DNA of 64,000 nucleotides from Algoriphagus boritolerans DSM 17298 = JCM 18970 (GCF_900108085.1 NZ_FNVR01000014.1:36288-100287), one strand, 5' to 3'; shown: positions 34,236-43,730, numbered from the stretch's first letter. The notes: generated by a model not told the origin, from the sequence alone. Made by a program: numbers and translations.

Positions 34236-35145
34236 GGGATTAGCAGGCTTCACTCCTGTCAGAAACGCAGTAGTCACTTCAGGCACGTTTGACGGAGTTC
34301 ATCTAGGCCATCAGAAGATCCTGAACAGAATACGTGAAATCGCCCGATCCATTCAGGGAGAAACTGTCTTGTTGACTTTTTGGCCACATCCCAGATTGGT
34401 GCTCTATTCTACCGAACACAATTTGAGATTGCTCAGTACTTTCGAAGAAAAGGCAAAACTTCTTAGACAATTTGGTATAGATCACCTGGTCACTATTCCG
34501 TTTACCAAGGAATTTTCGCAGATGAGTTCGGAGGAATTTATCAAAACAGTCCTGATCGGCGCCATAAAAACCAGGAAATTGGTGATCGGGTATGATCATC
34601 GATTTGGAAAAAACAGGGAAGGAAGCTTTGACTATTTAAAATCCAACAGTGCCGAATTTGGCTTTGAGCTGGAGGAGATTTCCCGTCAGGATGTTGAGGA
34701 AATTGGGGTTTCCAGTACCAAAATACGCAAAGCACTGGAGTCAGGAGATGTCAAGACCGCAGCAACTTATTTGGGCAGGCCGTATGAATTGAATGGAATT
34801 GTGATCAAAGGGCAGCAGATTGGACGTTCTATCGGTTTTCCTACAGCTAACATTCACGTTCCCAACGACTACAAACTTATCCCAAAAGACGGCGTTTATG
34901 CAGTGGAAGCTTCTGTTGACGAAAGTATCTACAAGTCCATGTTAAATATCGGTAACAGGCCAACCGTCGATGGAACCAAAATGACCGTCGAGGCCAACCT
35001 GTTTGATTTTCAGGGTGACCTTTATGGAAAGCAGATAACCATTTATTTTCGCGAATTTATCAGAGATGAGCAAAAGTTTGAAAACCTGGAAGCCTTGAAA
35101 AAGCAGCTTGTACAGGATCAATTAACTGCAAGATCTTTACTATAA
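34222..35145 (+). CDS. ribF: Bifunctional riboflavin kinase/FAD synthetase
   Basis: Makes FMN and FAD from riboflavin in the cytoplasm. The N-terminal nucleotidyltransferase half has VVTSGTFDGVHLGHQKIL and the downstream GVSSTKIRKALESG. The C-terminal kinase half has GRSIGFPTANIHVP and LNIGNRPTVDG. Length (307 aa) fits the bifunctional form. It overlaps truB and precedes the CoA-transferase genes by 12 bases, so readthrough into those is likely. Confidence 0.95.
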   Translation: MKIYEGLAGFTPVRNAVVTSGTFDGVHLGHQKILNRIREIARSIQGETVLLTFWPHPRLVLYSTEHNLRLLSTFEEKAKLLRQFGIDHLVTIPFTKEFSQMSSEEFIKTVLIGAIKTRKLVIGYDHRFGKNREGSFDYLKSNSAEFGFELEEISRQDVEEIGVSSTKIRKALESGDVKTAATYLGRPYELNGIVIKGQQIGRSIGFPTANIHVPNDYKLIPKDGVYAVEASVDESIYKSMLNIGNRPTVDGTKMTVEANLFDFQGDLYGKQITIYFREFIRDEQKFENLEALKKQLVQDQLTARSLL

Positions 35146-35157
35146 ACCCAAATTTCC

Positions 35158-35853
35158 ATGATAAATAAAACTGTAAAAAATGCTGCCGAGGCCGTCGCAG
35201 ACATCCCCAGCCATTGTATGCTGATGATGGGAGGTTTTGGTCTGAGCGGCATTCCCGAAAATTGCATTCAGGCCCTTCTGGAAAGACCCATTTCGGGCCT
35301 AACCATCGTTTCTAACAATGCCGGAGTAGATGATTTTGGGATTGGACTTTTGCTCAAAAAGCGGATGGTCAAAAAGATGATTTCCAGCTATGTCGGTGAA
35401 AACGCAGAATTTGAACGTCAGTTACTGAGTGGTGAACTTGAGGTTGATTTGATTCCTCAAGGTACGCTGGCAGAGCGTGTAAGAGCTGGAGGTGCTGGAA
35501 TTCCCGCTTTTTTTACTCCCGCGGGTGTCGGGACTGAAGTGGCTACAGGAAAAGAGATTCGTGAATTTGACGGCAAACTTTACCTGATGGAGCGATGGCT
35601 CAGAGCAGATTTTTCGATTGTGAAAGCATGGAAAGGTGATACCGCAGGAAACCTGATTTTCAAAGGAACTGCCAGAAACTTCAACCCGATGATGGCAGCT
35701 GCCGGTAAAATCTGCATCGCAGAAGTAGAAGAATTGGTCGAGGCGGGTGAATTGGACCCCAATCAAATCCATACTCCCGGAATCTATGTCCAGCGGATCT
35801 TTCAGGGTGTGAACTATGAGAAAAGGATTGAACAACGAACCGTATCCCACTGA
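35158..35853 (+). CDS. scoA: 3-oxoacid CoA-transferase, subunit A
   Basis: Alpha chain of a succinyl-CoA:3-ketoacid (acetoacetate) CoA-transferase, 231 residues. The CoA-binding motif is MMGGFGLSGIPENCI. VSNNAGVDDFGIGLLL and ERVRAGGAGIPAFFTPAGVGT match the SCOT alpha subunit. The enzyme lets cells activate acetoacetate, linking ketone or branched-chain amino-acid breakdown to acetyl-CoA. Subunit B follows after 3 bases. Confidence 0.93.
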   Translation: MINKTVKNAAEAVADIPSHCMLMMGGFGLSGIPENCIQALLERPISGLTIVSNNAGVDDFGIGLLLKKRMVKKMISSYVGENAEFERQLLSGELEVDLIPQGTLAERVRAGGAGIPAFFTPAGVGTEVATGKEIREFDGKLYLMERWLRADFSIVKAWKGDTAGNLIFKGTARNFNPMMAAAGKICIAEVEELVEAGELDPNQIHTPGIYVQRIFQGVNYEKRIEQRTVSH

Positions 35854-35856
35854 ACT

Positions 35857-36516
35857 ATGCTGACTAAAGAACAAATCGCAAAGCGAATAGCCAAAGAGGT
35901 GAAAAATGGGCAATATATTAACCTGGGAATTGGAATCCCTACCTTGGTAGCAAACTACATTTCTAAAAATCTCGATGTAGTTCTCCAATCCGAGAATGGA
36001 CTTTTAGGCATAGGTCCCTTCCCCACTGAAGACAAAGTAGACCCAGATCTGATCAATGCAGGAAAGCAAACGATCACCATGGTCCCAGGATCAGCGCTTT
36101 TCAATTCTGCTGAATCTTTTGCCATGATCCGGGGCGGACATGTTCATCTGACGATTTTGGGAGCCATGGAGGTGTCGGAGAACGGCGACATTGCCAACTG
36201 GAAAATACCCGGAAAAATGGTCAAAGGCATGGGTGGAGCAATGGATTTGGTAGCTTCTGCCAAAAATATAATTGTCGCAATGCAGCATTGCTCAAAGGAT
36301 GGGCAATCCAAATTATTGGCTGAGTGTACACTCCCCATTACAGGAATAAAATGTGTAAAAAAAATAGTTTCAGACCTAGCAGTGCTGGAAATTTCACCAA
36401 ACGGAGGATTTATCCTTAAGGAAAGAGCACCCGGGGTTTCGGTCGAAGAAATTCGGTCAAAAACTGCCGGAAAAATCCTGATTGAAGGAGAAATACCCGA
36501 AATGACTTTTGAATAA
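35857..36516 (+). CDS. scoB: 3-oxoacid CoA-transferase, subunit B
   Basis: Beta chain of the CoA-transferase, 219 residues. The catalytic Glu is E46 in LQSENGLLGIGP, which forms the glutamyl-CoA intermediate. GIGIPTLVANY and KMVKGMGGAMDLVASAKN are typical. Together with subunit A it forms the heteromeric enzyme. A perfect palindrome follows, before gldC. Confidence 0.94.
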   Translation: MLTKEQIAKRIAKEVKNGQYINLGIGIPTLVANYISKNLDVVLQSENGLLGIGPFPTEDKVDPDLINAGKQTITMVPGSALFNSAESFAMIRGGHVHLTILGAMEVSENGDIANWKIPGKMVKGMGGAMDLVASAKNIIVAMQHCSKDGQSKLLAECTLPITGIKCVKKIVSDLAVLEISPNGGFILKERAPGVSVEEIRSKTAGKILIEGEIPEMTFE

Positions 36517-36528
36517 ATCTACGAGCGG

Positions 36529-36554
36529 GAACTTGAAAAATCAATTTCAAGTTC
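36529..36554. promoter_or_regulatory. Perfect palindrome upstream of gldC
   Basis: Arms GAACTTGAAA and TTTCAAGTTC (36529-36538, 36545-36554) are exact reverse complements around a 6-base centre. They lie between scoB and gldC, 20 bases before the gldC ATG. There is no T-run, so an operator or an RNA hairpin covering the gldC leader is more likely than a terminator. Confidence 0.45.
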
Positions 36555-36573
36555 ACCGATAAAATTGGAATGA

Positions 36574-36915
36574 ATGAAGATATCAGAAATCAAATTCCAG
36601 ATTGAGCTGGATGAGCAAAATCTCCCCAAGACCATCCAATGGGATGCAACGGATAAAGAATCCGAGGGACTTGAATCTACTAAGAGCATCAACGTAAATG
36701 TCTGGGATAATCTCAATCATGCCACACTTCGAATTGATCTATGGACAGAAGAGATGTCAGTAGTGGAAATGAAGCGCTTCTACATCGATATTCTGGGAGG
36801 AATGGCTCAGACTATCCTGAATAGTACCGGGGATGAATTTATGGCTGAGGAAATAAAAGAATTGTGTGACAGATTGGTCCTTCATGTCAATGAAGAGAAC
36901 AAAAAAAGCTCTTGA
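36574..36915 (+). CDS. gldC: Gliding motility protein GldC
   Basis: A small soluble protein of 113 residues found in gliding Bacteroidota and non-gliding relatives. It is known from Flavobacterium as helpful but not essential for gliding. The family pattern is clear: SEIKFQIELDEQNLPKTIQW, STKSINVNVWD, TLRIDLWTEEMSVVEMKRF and GGMAQTI. It ends before a strong terminator. No other gld or type IX secretion genes are present in the window. Confidence 0.9.
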   Translation: MKISEIKFQIELDEQNLPKTIQWDATDKESEGLESTKSINVNVWDNLNHATLRIDLWTEEMSVVEMKRFYIDILGGMAQTILNSTGDEFMAEEIKELCDRLVLHVNEENKKSS

Positions 36916-36936
36916 CCTAAATCAAAAAAATCTATA

Positions 36937-36966
36937 AAGACTTGATGAAAATCAGGTCTTTTTTTT
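36937..36966 (+). terminator. Intrinsic terminator after gldC
   Basis: Ten-base arms (36937-36946 and 36951-36960, one G-U pair) with a GAAA tetraloop are followed by six further T residues. Confidence 0.88.
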
Positions 36967-37237
36967 GTCTAAAAAATCATAATGTGTGAGATGGATTTTG
37001 GATTTTTTAATAAAATGAAGAGAGAGGTTAAGTATTGATAATAGAAGTCATTAAAAATTTCTAATTCTCTGAGATAGTTCTCCAGTTTCCAATAGTTGAC
37101 AAATTTTCAAAATGAAAATCACCAATTTTTTTTAGTTGGGAAAAATTGAAAATTCGGTTTTTACTATAAATTTCGAAGAATTGAAGGCCCAATAACCTCA
37201 AAATTTAATCCCCCATAATAAATACACAAAATAGCCT
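36967..37237 (+). promoter_or_regulatory. AT-rich spacer upstream of the TonB receptor operon
   Basis: Together with the terminator this makes a 322-base gene-free stretch. It is AT-rich with no convincing ORF. TATAAATTTCG at about 37165-37175 resembles a -7 element (TAnnTTTG with C for G) and could be the receptor promoter. Nothing else was recognised. Confidence 0.3.
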
Positions 37238-40123
37238 ATGAAAAAATTTACAAAAAAAATCTGGGAGGCAGTGTTATCACTTATGGTTCTGGTTTCCTTG
37301 GGAACCAGCCTGGCACTCGCCCAGACAACCATCTCAGGAACGGTGACTGATGCAGACACCAAAGAGACCTTGGTTGGGGTAAACATCCTCGTAAAAGGAA
37401 AGGTCATTGGAACGATTACAGACCTTTCAGGGAAATTTACACTCAACGTAGCACAGGATCCACCATTAACTTTGGTGTTTTCGATGGTAGGTTATTCACC
37501 TCAGGAACTTGAAATCACAAATGCAAATCTATCAAATCTGGAAGTCCAGTTAGCTGAGCAGACCATGCTTGGGCAAGAGGTGGTGATTTCGGCCTCCAGG
37601 GTGGAAGAGAGTATTTTGCAATCTCCGGTTTCCATTGAAAAGATGGATATTCTCGCTATTCGTGATACACCGGCTGACACCTATTATAAGGCTATTGCAA
37701 ATCTTAAAGGCGTGGATGTCACTTCTTCCTCTATCAATTTTCAAATTGTAAATGCAAGAGGATTTAATTCAACAGGAAACACCCGGTTTGTCCAACTTAC
37801 AGACGGGATGGATACCCAGGCACCCGCACTGAACTTCCCTATTGGCAACCTAAACGGGCCTTCAGAATTGGATGTGGAAAGTGTGGAATTCATCCCCGGT
37901 TCAGCATCTGCACTTTATGGACCTAATGCCTTTAACGGTATTCTTCTGGTGAACAGTAAAAGCCCATTTGAATATCAAGGCCTTAGTGCATTTTACAAGC
38001 AGGGATTTAATCATTTTGGTGGAACAGCTGGAGAACCCACCAGTCCTCAACCCATGTATGAAGGTTCAATTCGTTATGCCAAGGCCTTCAACAACAAATT
38101 TGCTTTCAAAATAAATGCTTCATTTATGCAGGCAGAGGATTGGTATGGTACGGATCAAACAGATCTCGCTTTCTCTTCCCAAGGTGACCTTCCATTTAAC
38201 CCAGGAGCCAATAGAGTTCACGTTTTTGGGGATGAGGTTGCAAATAATATTGGTCTGCTTAGAAATGTGGGGCCAATTCGCGAAACAGCAACGGCTTTGG
38301 GACTAGGTGGATATTTAAATAGTATTCCTGATCAAATTGTGTCCCGAACAGGATACGACGAGCGCTTTTTGGTGGATTACGGAGCTAAAAATTATAAAGT
38401 AAACGGTGCACTTCATTACAGAGTGAGTGATCGTTCTGAGCTTTCCTACACGATGAATTATGGTGCCGGTACTTCGGTTTACACCGGTGCGCAACGCTAT
38501 TCTCTTCGAAATTTTGAAATCATTCAGCATAAACTAGAGCTGAGGGGTTCAAATTACTTCCTGAGAGGATATACCACAATTGAAAACTCTGGCGAATCTT
38601 TTATTGCGGATCTAACCGGTGTCAATATTAATTCCATGTGGAAGAACAATGCTTCCTGGTTTGGCGAGTATACGCTGAATTACATGGGAGCATTAGCTGG
38701 ACAAGGTGTTGCTCCAGGAACAATGGGTACGAGTCAACAACAAGCAGCAGCGCATACAATCGCCAGAGGTGCTGCTGATACAGGAAGATACCTGCCAGGT
38801 ACACCTGAGTACGAGAATGCATCCAGGGAAGTTAGAGGGCAATTTATCCCACAAGGTTCCTTGTTCAATGATAAATCCAGAATGTACATGGCAGAAGGCC
38901 AGTATGATTTCAGAGAGGAAATTGATTTTCTAGATCTCCAGGTTGGAGCGCAATACCGGGTTTATGATCTGCAATCTAACGGGACCATCTTTGCCGATGT
39001 GGAAGGAAATGATATCACCATTTCAGAATATGGAGCTTTTGTCCAAGCCGGAAAGAGAGTTTTGAATGAAAAATTAAAAATCAGTGGGAGCATTCGATAC
39101 GATAAAAACGAGAATTTTGATGGCCAATTCAGTCCAAGAATTTCCGGGGTTTTAACTGAGAAAAACCACAATTTCAGATTATCCTATCAGACTGGTTTCC
39201 GAATGCCGACTACACAGGCACAACATATTGATCTCAATGTAGTCTCTGCACGGCTTATTGGTGGCTTACCATTTTACAGAGAGAAATATGATATTTTCAC
39301 CAATGCCTTCACCTTGGCATCTGTAGAACAGTATGTGGCAAAAGTAGGCGCAGGTGCAAGCCCAGTTTCTCCAGAAGCGACTAGTTTGCTACAACCTGCT
39401 TCTGCAGAGGATTTTCCGGAATTGAGACCAGAGCAAGTACGGTCAATTGAAATTGGTTACAAAAGCTTGTTAAACAACAACAAGATATTAATTGACTTTG
39501 CCTATTACTACAATGTGTATAATGACTTTATCACGCAAAATGCTGTTAGAAAAGCTCCGGGACCAATCTTCCCTATGCCTGCAAATGGCGACCAATTGGC
39601 GATAAATGCAGTAAACGCTCCCACGCTTTTGACTCCAATCACAACTCCCGGAAGTGAAAATACATTTCAGACTTATACCAATTTTACAGATGGAAATGTA
39701 AAAGCTCACGGTGCAGCATTTGGACTGACATTTAATTTGCCTAAAAACTACACACTTTCAGGTAATTACAATTTCAACAAACTCATCACCTCCCCTTCAG
39801 AGGGATTCTTGAATGACTTCAATACCCCTGAACATAAGGGTAACGTCACATTTGGAAATAGAAAAATCACAAAGAATCTAGGGTTTAATGTCGCCTGGAG
39901 ATACCAAACGGCCTTTAGATGGGAGTCATCATTTGCCAGAGGCGATGTGCCGGCAGTTTCTAATTTTGATGCGCAATTAAGCTATAAGGTCAGCTCCATC
40001 AAATCCATTGTCAAACTTGGAGGTTCAAACGTTCTCAATAACAGGTATTTCCTGAATTTCGGAGGCCCAACCATTGGAGCGATTTATTATATCTCAATCA
40101 CGTTTGATGAGTTGCTAAATTAA
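37238..40123 (+). CDS. TonB-dependent outer-membrane receptor
   Basis: A 961-residue outer-membrane importer. A Sec signal (LSLMVLVSLGTSLALAQ) is followed by a carboxypeptidase-regulatory-like beta-sandwich (TISGTVTDADTKETLVGVNI, about 31-115). A plug domain comes next (GQEVVISASRVEESILQSPV onward, with SASALYGPNAFNGILLV), then a 22-strand-type barrel to the C-terminus. It is powered by TonB-ExbBD encoded elsewhere. No SusD follows; instead an SGNH-like lipoprotein gene lies 13 bases downstream, so this is not a standard Sus pair. The ligand is unknown. Confidence 0.93.
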   Translation: MKKFTKKIWEAVLSLMVLVSLGTSLALAQTTISGTVTDADTKETLVGVNILVKGKVIGTITDLSGKFTLNVAQDPPLTLVFSMVGYSPQELEITNANLSNLEVQLAEQTMLGQEVVISASRVEESILQSPVSIEKMDILAIRDTPADTYYKAIANLKGVDVTSSSINFQIVNARGFNSTGNTRFVQLTDGMDTQAPALNFPIGNLNGPSELDVESVEFIPGSASALYGPNAFNGILLVNSKSPFEYQGLSAFYKQGFNHFGGTAGEPTSPQPMYEGSIRYAKAFNNKFAFKINASFMQAEDWYGTDQTDLAFSSQGDLPFNPGANRVHVFGDEVANNIGLLRNVGPIRETATALGLGGYLNSIPDQIVSRTGYDERFLVDYGAKNYKVNGALHYRVSDRSELSYTMNYGAGTSVYTGAQRYSLRNFEIIQHKLELRGSNYFLRGYTTIENSGESFIADLTGVNINSMWKNNASWFGEYTLNYMGALAGQGVAPGTMGTSQQQAAAHTIARGAADTGRYLPGTPEYENASREVRGQFIPQGSLFNDKSRMYMAEGQYDFREEIDFLDLQVGAQYRVYDLQSNGTIFADVEGNDITISEYGAFVQAGKRVLNEKLKISGSIRYDKNENFDGQFSPRISGVLTEKNHNFRLSYQTGFRMPTTQAQHIDLNVVSARLIGGLPFYREKYDIFTNAFTLASVEQYVAKVGAGASPVSPEATSLLQPASAEDFPELRPEQVRSIEIGYKSLLNNNKILIDFAYYYNVYNDFITQNAVRKAPGPIFPMPANGDQLAINAVNAPTLLTPITTPGSENTFQTYTNFTDGNVKAHGAAFGLTFNLPKNYTLSGNYNFNKLITSPSEGFLNDFNTPEHKGNVTFGNRKITKNLGFNVAWRYQTAFRWESSFARGDVPAVSNFDAQLSYKVSSIKSIVKLGGSNVLNNRYFLNFGGPTIGAIYYISITFDELLN

Positions 40124-40136
40124 ATTCCCTATACCT

Positions 40137-41600
40137 ATGAAAAATATTTTAAAATATATATTCCTCCCAGCAGTAGGGTTCCTTGCATCTTGTTCCTATG
40201 AGTTTCCGGTAAATGAGATAATCGAACCCACTTCCGGCGAAGCTAACTTTGCCAGTACCATAGTAATTGGTGATGGGATTGCTGCGGGTTTTATGGATGG
40301 TGCCTTATATGACAGAGGCCAAAGTAATTCATTTGCAGTCCAAATGACAAATCAAATGAAATCCCTCGGTGGAGGTAATTTCAATTTGCCGCTTATCAAC
40401 TCTGTGAATGGATTTTATGCAATAGGACCCGGTAATTCCATTCTTGGTAGGCTTATCTTAAAAACGGTAAATGGGGTAACCTCCCCCGCGCCAATTGGAC
40501 CCGGGGATTTACCTGGTCCCTTTTCAGGAAATAAAGCCGAATTAAATAACTTCTCGATACCGGGATTGACACTTGGATTGGCTCTAATTCCTCAAACTGG
40601 AGGGCCAAATGTTCCTCAGAATCCCGCCTTTAATCCCTATTATGCAAGGTTTGCAAGTAATCCAGGCGTCTCAACCCCCATTGGGGATGCAGCGACTGCA
40701 CTTGGAACCAATGGCACATTCTTTACTTTCTGGTTGGGAAGTAGCGATGTTCTGGGTTATGCGGTGGGTGGAGCTTCCAATCCGGCGATCTTAACTCCGA
40801 ATGATGCATTCGCTCAGAGGTTCACCTTGGCCTTGGGAGCTATGCTACAGGCAAACCCAGATGCAAAAGGTGCAGTAGCCAATATTCCTGATTTGAACGT
40901 TTTACCCTATTTCAATTTGGTTCCGTGGAATGCACTTCCGCTCGATGGACCTACTGCTGCAGCTGTAAATCAAGGATTTGCTCAATATAATGGTGGTTTA
41001 TTGCAACTTCAAGCTATGGGCGCAATTACCGAGGCTGAGCGTATATTGCGAACGATCAACTTTACAGCTGGACAAAATGGGTATCTTATGTCCGATGAAA
41101 ACTTAACTGATCTTACCCAATTTGGTCTTCCTTCTATCAGACAAAGTAATTCTTCTGATAGATCAACGTTGACATTAGCGCAGGCTCTAGGTCAACCTGT
41201 TGGAGGTAATCCTCAAGTGGTTAGAGGGGTTAGTTTTCCTGTGGAGGACCAGTTTGTCCTTACGAGCACTGAACAGGCGGAAATACAGGATAAAATCAAC
41301 GCATTCAATGGAGTAATAGCTTCAGCTGTTCAGGCTAACCCTCAGCGGTTAGTTTTGGTTGATATTAAGGGATTACTCAATCGTGTACGAGAGGGGTCGG
41401 TTAATTCTGGAGGAGTTTCACTCACCGCCAGCATCGTACCACCCAATGGAGGTTTCTCCGTTGATGGAGTTCATCCTAATGGCCGGGCACATGGATTCAT
41501 TGCGAATGAATTTATAGATGCTATAAATTCGAAGTGGGGGGCAAATATTCCTTTGGTTAATCCAAACGCCATTCCAGGGAATGACCTGCCAATTCAATAG
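40137..41600 (+). CDS. SGNH/GDSL-hydrolase-like lipoprotein, probably catalytically altered
   Basis: A 487-residue lipoprotein (lipobox LASC, lipidated Cys19) co-transcribed with the TonB receptor. The architecture follows Bacteroidota SGNH/GDSL lipoproteins: block I VIGDGIAAGFMDGALY (43-58), block III FWLGSSDVLGYAVGG, and block V VDGVHPNGRAHGF with the usual Asp and His. In block I the expected nucleophilic Ser is Gly47. In block III the expected Asn of GxND is Ser203. Two of the four hallmark residues are therefore changed, so it may bind rather than cleave a ligand. I infer that it acts as the surface partner of the receptor. Confidence 0.78.
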   Translation: MKNILKYIFLPAVGFLASCSYEFPVNEIIEPTSGEANFASTIVIGDGIAAGFMDGALYDRGQSNSFAVQMTNQMKSLGGGNFNLPLINSVNGFYAIGPGNSILGRLILKTVNGVTSPAPIGPGDLPGPFSGNKAELNNFSIPGLTLGLALIPQTGGPNVPQNPAFNPYYARFASNPGVSTPIGDAATALGTNGTFFTFWLGSSDVLGYAVGGASNPAILTPNDAFAQRFTLALGAMLQANPDAKGAVANIPDLNVLPYFNLVPWNALPLDGPTAAAVNQGFAQYNGGLLQLQAMGAITEAERILRTINFTAGQNGYLMSDENLTDLTQFGLPSIRQSNSSDRSTLTLAQALGQPVGGNPQVVRGVSFPVEDQFVLTSTEQAEIQDKINAFNGVIASAVQANPQRLVLVDIKGLLNRVREGSVNSGGVSLTASIVPPNGGFSVDGVHPNGRAHGFIANEFIDAINSKWGANIPLVNPNAIPGNDLPIQ

Positions 41601-41622
41601 TATGATTTGAAAGATTTAATCT

Positions 41623-41655
41623 AAAAGCCATCTGAACATTTCAGATGGCTTTTTT
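41623..41655 (+). terminator. Terminator of the TonB receptor operon
   Basis: Perfect 14-bp arms (41623-41636 and 41640-41653) with a 3-base loop end in six T residues. Confidence 0.9.
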
Positions 41656-41780
41656 GTGCAAGAATTGAAAAATCTCATTGAAAGAAGTAACGCTTTCATT
41701 TCTGGATTAGGTTTTAAATCTAAACGAAAGCTGTCGAGGCCAGGCTCCCAAAAATCCTGAAAGGGCAATCTTAAACCAGG

Positions 41781-41814
41781 ATTCCAAAACTTTGAGAAAG
41801 TAACGTTTTGGAAT
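41781..41814. repeat. Inverted repeat ATTCCAAAAC/GTTTTGGAAT
   Basis: Ten-base perfect arms (41781-41790 and 41805-41814) surround a 14-base centre that itself can form CTTT/AAAG. It lies in the convergent spacer between the lipoprotein and transporter genes. A related GAAAG..GTAACG string occurs at about 41681-41698. Role unknown. Confidence 0.4.
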
Positions 41815-41851
41815 TCGGCTAAAAAGATAGCGTCTTATACCCAACAAAATA

Positions 41852-41873
41852 AACCTGCCTTTTCAGACAGGTT
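41852..41873 (-). terminator. Terminator of the peptide transporter gene
   Basis: On the minus strand AACCTG/CAGGTT arms, extended by two inner pairs past a mismatch, are followed by TTTATTTTG. It lies 25 bases beyond the transporter stop. Confidence 0.55.
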
Positions 41874-41897
41874 CTTAATGAATCTCAATAGTTACTT

Positions 41898-43460
41898 TTA
41901 GTGGACTTTCCCCATCATTTTCCTCAATAAAGGAGTCAGGAGCAACAAGACCAAAGCCGATCCCATCACCGTATAGACAATCATCATAAACTGGTCCGGC
42001 ATAGCAGCAAGTCCCTCTTCGGTTCCCCCACTTGCTTCTCCTGCAATGATTCCCGCAAAAAGGTTACCCAAGGCAACCGAAAGGAACCAGATGCCCATCA
42101 TCTGACCTCCATATCCCTTAGGGGCTAGTTTGGTCACTAAGGACAGCCCTACCGGTGACAAACTAAGTTCGCCAAAGGTATGCAGCATGTACGTGATAAT
42201 CAACCAAGTCGGTGCCGCCAGGTCCCCTGAGGCAGCAATTTTTGTAGCGAAATACATCACAAAAAAACCCATTCCCAGTAGCAGGAGCCCAAAAGTGAAC
42301 TTCAAAGGTGAACTTGGTTCAAGATTTATCCTACCAAGCCAAACCCACAATGCCGCGAATATGGGGGCAAAAATGATGATAAATAAAGAATTGATCGACT
42401 GAAAATAGCCAGTGGGAATTTCCCATCCCATAATGGTACGATCAGTAAAGCGTTCTGCAAAGAGATTTAAGGTGGAGCCTGCCTGCTCAAAACCCGACCA
42501 AAACATAGCCGAGAAAAGAAACAAAATGGCGATGACCCCGACTTTGTTTCGATCTGATTTATCTAAACCTCCAAAGAAAATCACATACCCCAAATACCCA
42601 AAAGCAACCACTGCAATCACTGTTCCTGAAGCTTCCGCAATGGCTGGAGCGTCAATTGGAATAATTCCGGAAAACAGAACTGCAATGACTGTAACACCTA
42701 CCAATCCAATCAATGAGGTAATGGATCTTAGTTTCTTTCGATCAGCAATTTCCTGGCTTGTATTTGCTATCGGAACCTCACCAAAGCCTGCAAGAGCGCT
42801 TCCTGTAAGTTTGTATTGAATCAGCCCAAAGATCATCCCCAAACCAGCCAAACCAAATCCCATGTGCATGTCATATTCTGCGACGGTGCTACAGGCAAGT
42901 GGAGCGATAAATCCACCTAAGTTAATTCCCATGTAAAAAATAGAAAACCCAGCATCCCGCTTGGAACTACCCTCTGGATAAAGCTGGCCTACTATCGAAC
43001 TGATATTTGGCTTTAATAAGCCTGTGCCCAAAACAATTAGGATCAATCCCAAAAAAAACGAGGTGGTGTCTAATGTACTTAACGAATCCTTGGGTCCTGA
43101 GGCACCATTGATCCAAGTCTCCACTCCCGGCAGCGCCATCATGAAATGTCCCAAAGCAATGATTATCCCTCCATACCAGACGGATTTTTTCAAACCAAAT
43201 AGTCGGTCTGCTAACCAACCACCGGGTAAAGCCAAAAGGTACACACCCATGGTATAAAGCCCATAAACAGCTCCGGCTGTTTTATCATCAAATCCCAACC
43301 CACCATCAACAATTGCTTTGGTCATAAAAAGTATGAGCAAAGCCCTCATTCCGTAGTAGCTAAAGCGTTCCCACATTTCTGTGAAAAACAATGTCATCAA
43401 TCCTTTTGGATGGCCGAAGGCAGTTGGGCCAATAAATTCCGGAGATAGTGGTTTTTCCAA
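41898..43460 (-). CDS. POT/PTR-family proton-dependent peptide transporter
   Basis: An inner-membrane symporter of 520 residues with about 14 hydrophobic segments, importing di- and tripeptides. The PTR2 signature FFTEMWERFSYYGMRALL (proton-coupling ExxERFxYY) lies at residues 26-43, and GINLGGFIAPL and FAGIIAGEASGG are also typical. The frame starts with TTG three bases after an in-frame TGA plus one codon. The first ATG (residue 22) would remove the conserved GHPKG segment, so TTG is accepted as the start. Monocistronic. Confidence 0.93.
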   Translation of the reverse strand: MEKPLSPEFIGPTAFGHPKGLMTLFFTEMWERFSYYGMRALLILFMTKAIVDGGLGFDDKTAGAVYGLYTMGVYLLALPGGWLADRLFGLKKSVWYGGIIIALGHFMMALPGVETWINGASGPKDSLSTLDTTSFFLGLILIVLGTGLLKPNISSIVGQLYPEGSSKRDAGFSIFYMGINLGGFIAPLACSTVAEYDMHMGFGLAGLGMIFGLIQYKLTGSALAGFGEVPIANTSQEIADRKKLRSITSLIGLVGVTVIAVLFSGIIPIDAPAIAEASGTVIAVVAFGYLGYVIFFGGLDKSDRNKVGVIAILFLFSAMFWSGFEQAGSTLNLFAERFTDRTIMGWEIPTGYFQSINSLFIIIFAPIFAALWVWLGRINLEPSSPLKFTFGLLLLGMGFFVMYFATKIAASGDLAAPTWLIITYMLHTFGELSLSPVGLSLVTKLAPKGYGGQMMGIWFLSVALGNLFAGIIAGEASGGTEEGLAAMPDQFMMIVYTVMGSALVLLLLTPLLRKMMGKVH

Positions 43461-43667
43461 TTTTCAGTCAGGTTTGGGTAATATTCAATCCACAATGATA
43501 AACTTTTTTCCAAAGATTAATCACCTAAAAGAAAGGTTTTATCCTGGGAATCGGTCTTTTTTACCAGCTTGGATTTTGCCTGTTTTCAATTTTATGACCC
43601 AAATCATTATTGGAACTGATTTTTTTTCGAAATCGATTGAAAAGCAAAATTTTGAGGTTTTTTTGAT

Positions 43668-43696
43668 TTTGAATTAAAAATACTTGTCTAATTTTG
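43668..43696 (+). promoter_or_regulatory. Candidate pckA promoter
   Basis: TTTG (43668-43671), a 17-base spacer and TAATTTTG (43689-43696) fit the phylum's -33/-7 pattern. The start codon lies 34 bases downstream of the -7 box. Confidence 0.5.
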
Positions 43697-43730
43697 GGGT
43701 ACGATTTTCAGAATATAAACCCAATATCTT

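Noticed and set aside
37238..41600. Interpretation as a SusC/SusD polysaccharide-utilisation pair
   Set aside because: The lipoprotein shows SGNH-hydrolase blocks, not SusD/RagB features, and no glycosidase genes are nearby.
42130..42819. Plus-strand ORFs of 90 and 135 residues inside the peptide transporter gene
   Set aside because: Shadow frames of a membrane protein gene, rich in Pro and Lys without any motif.
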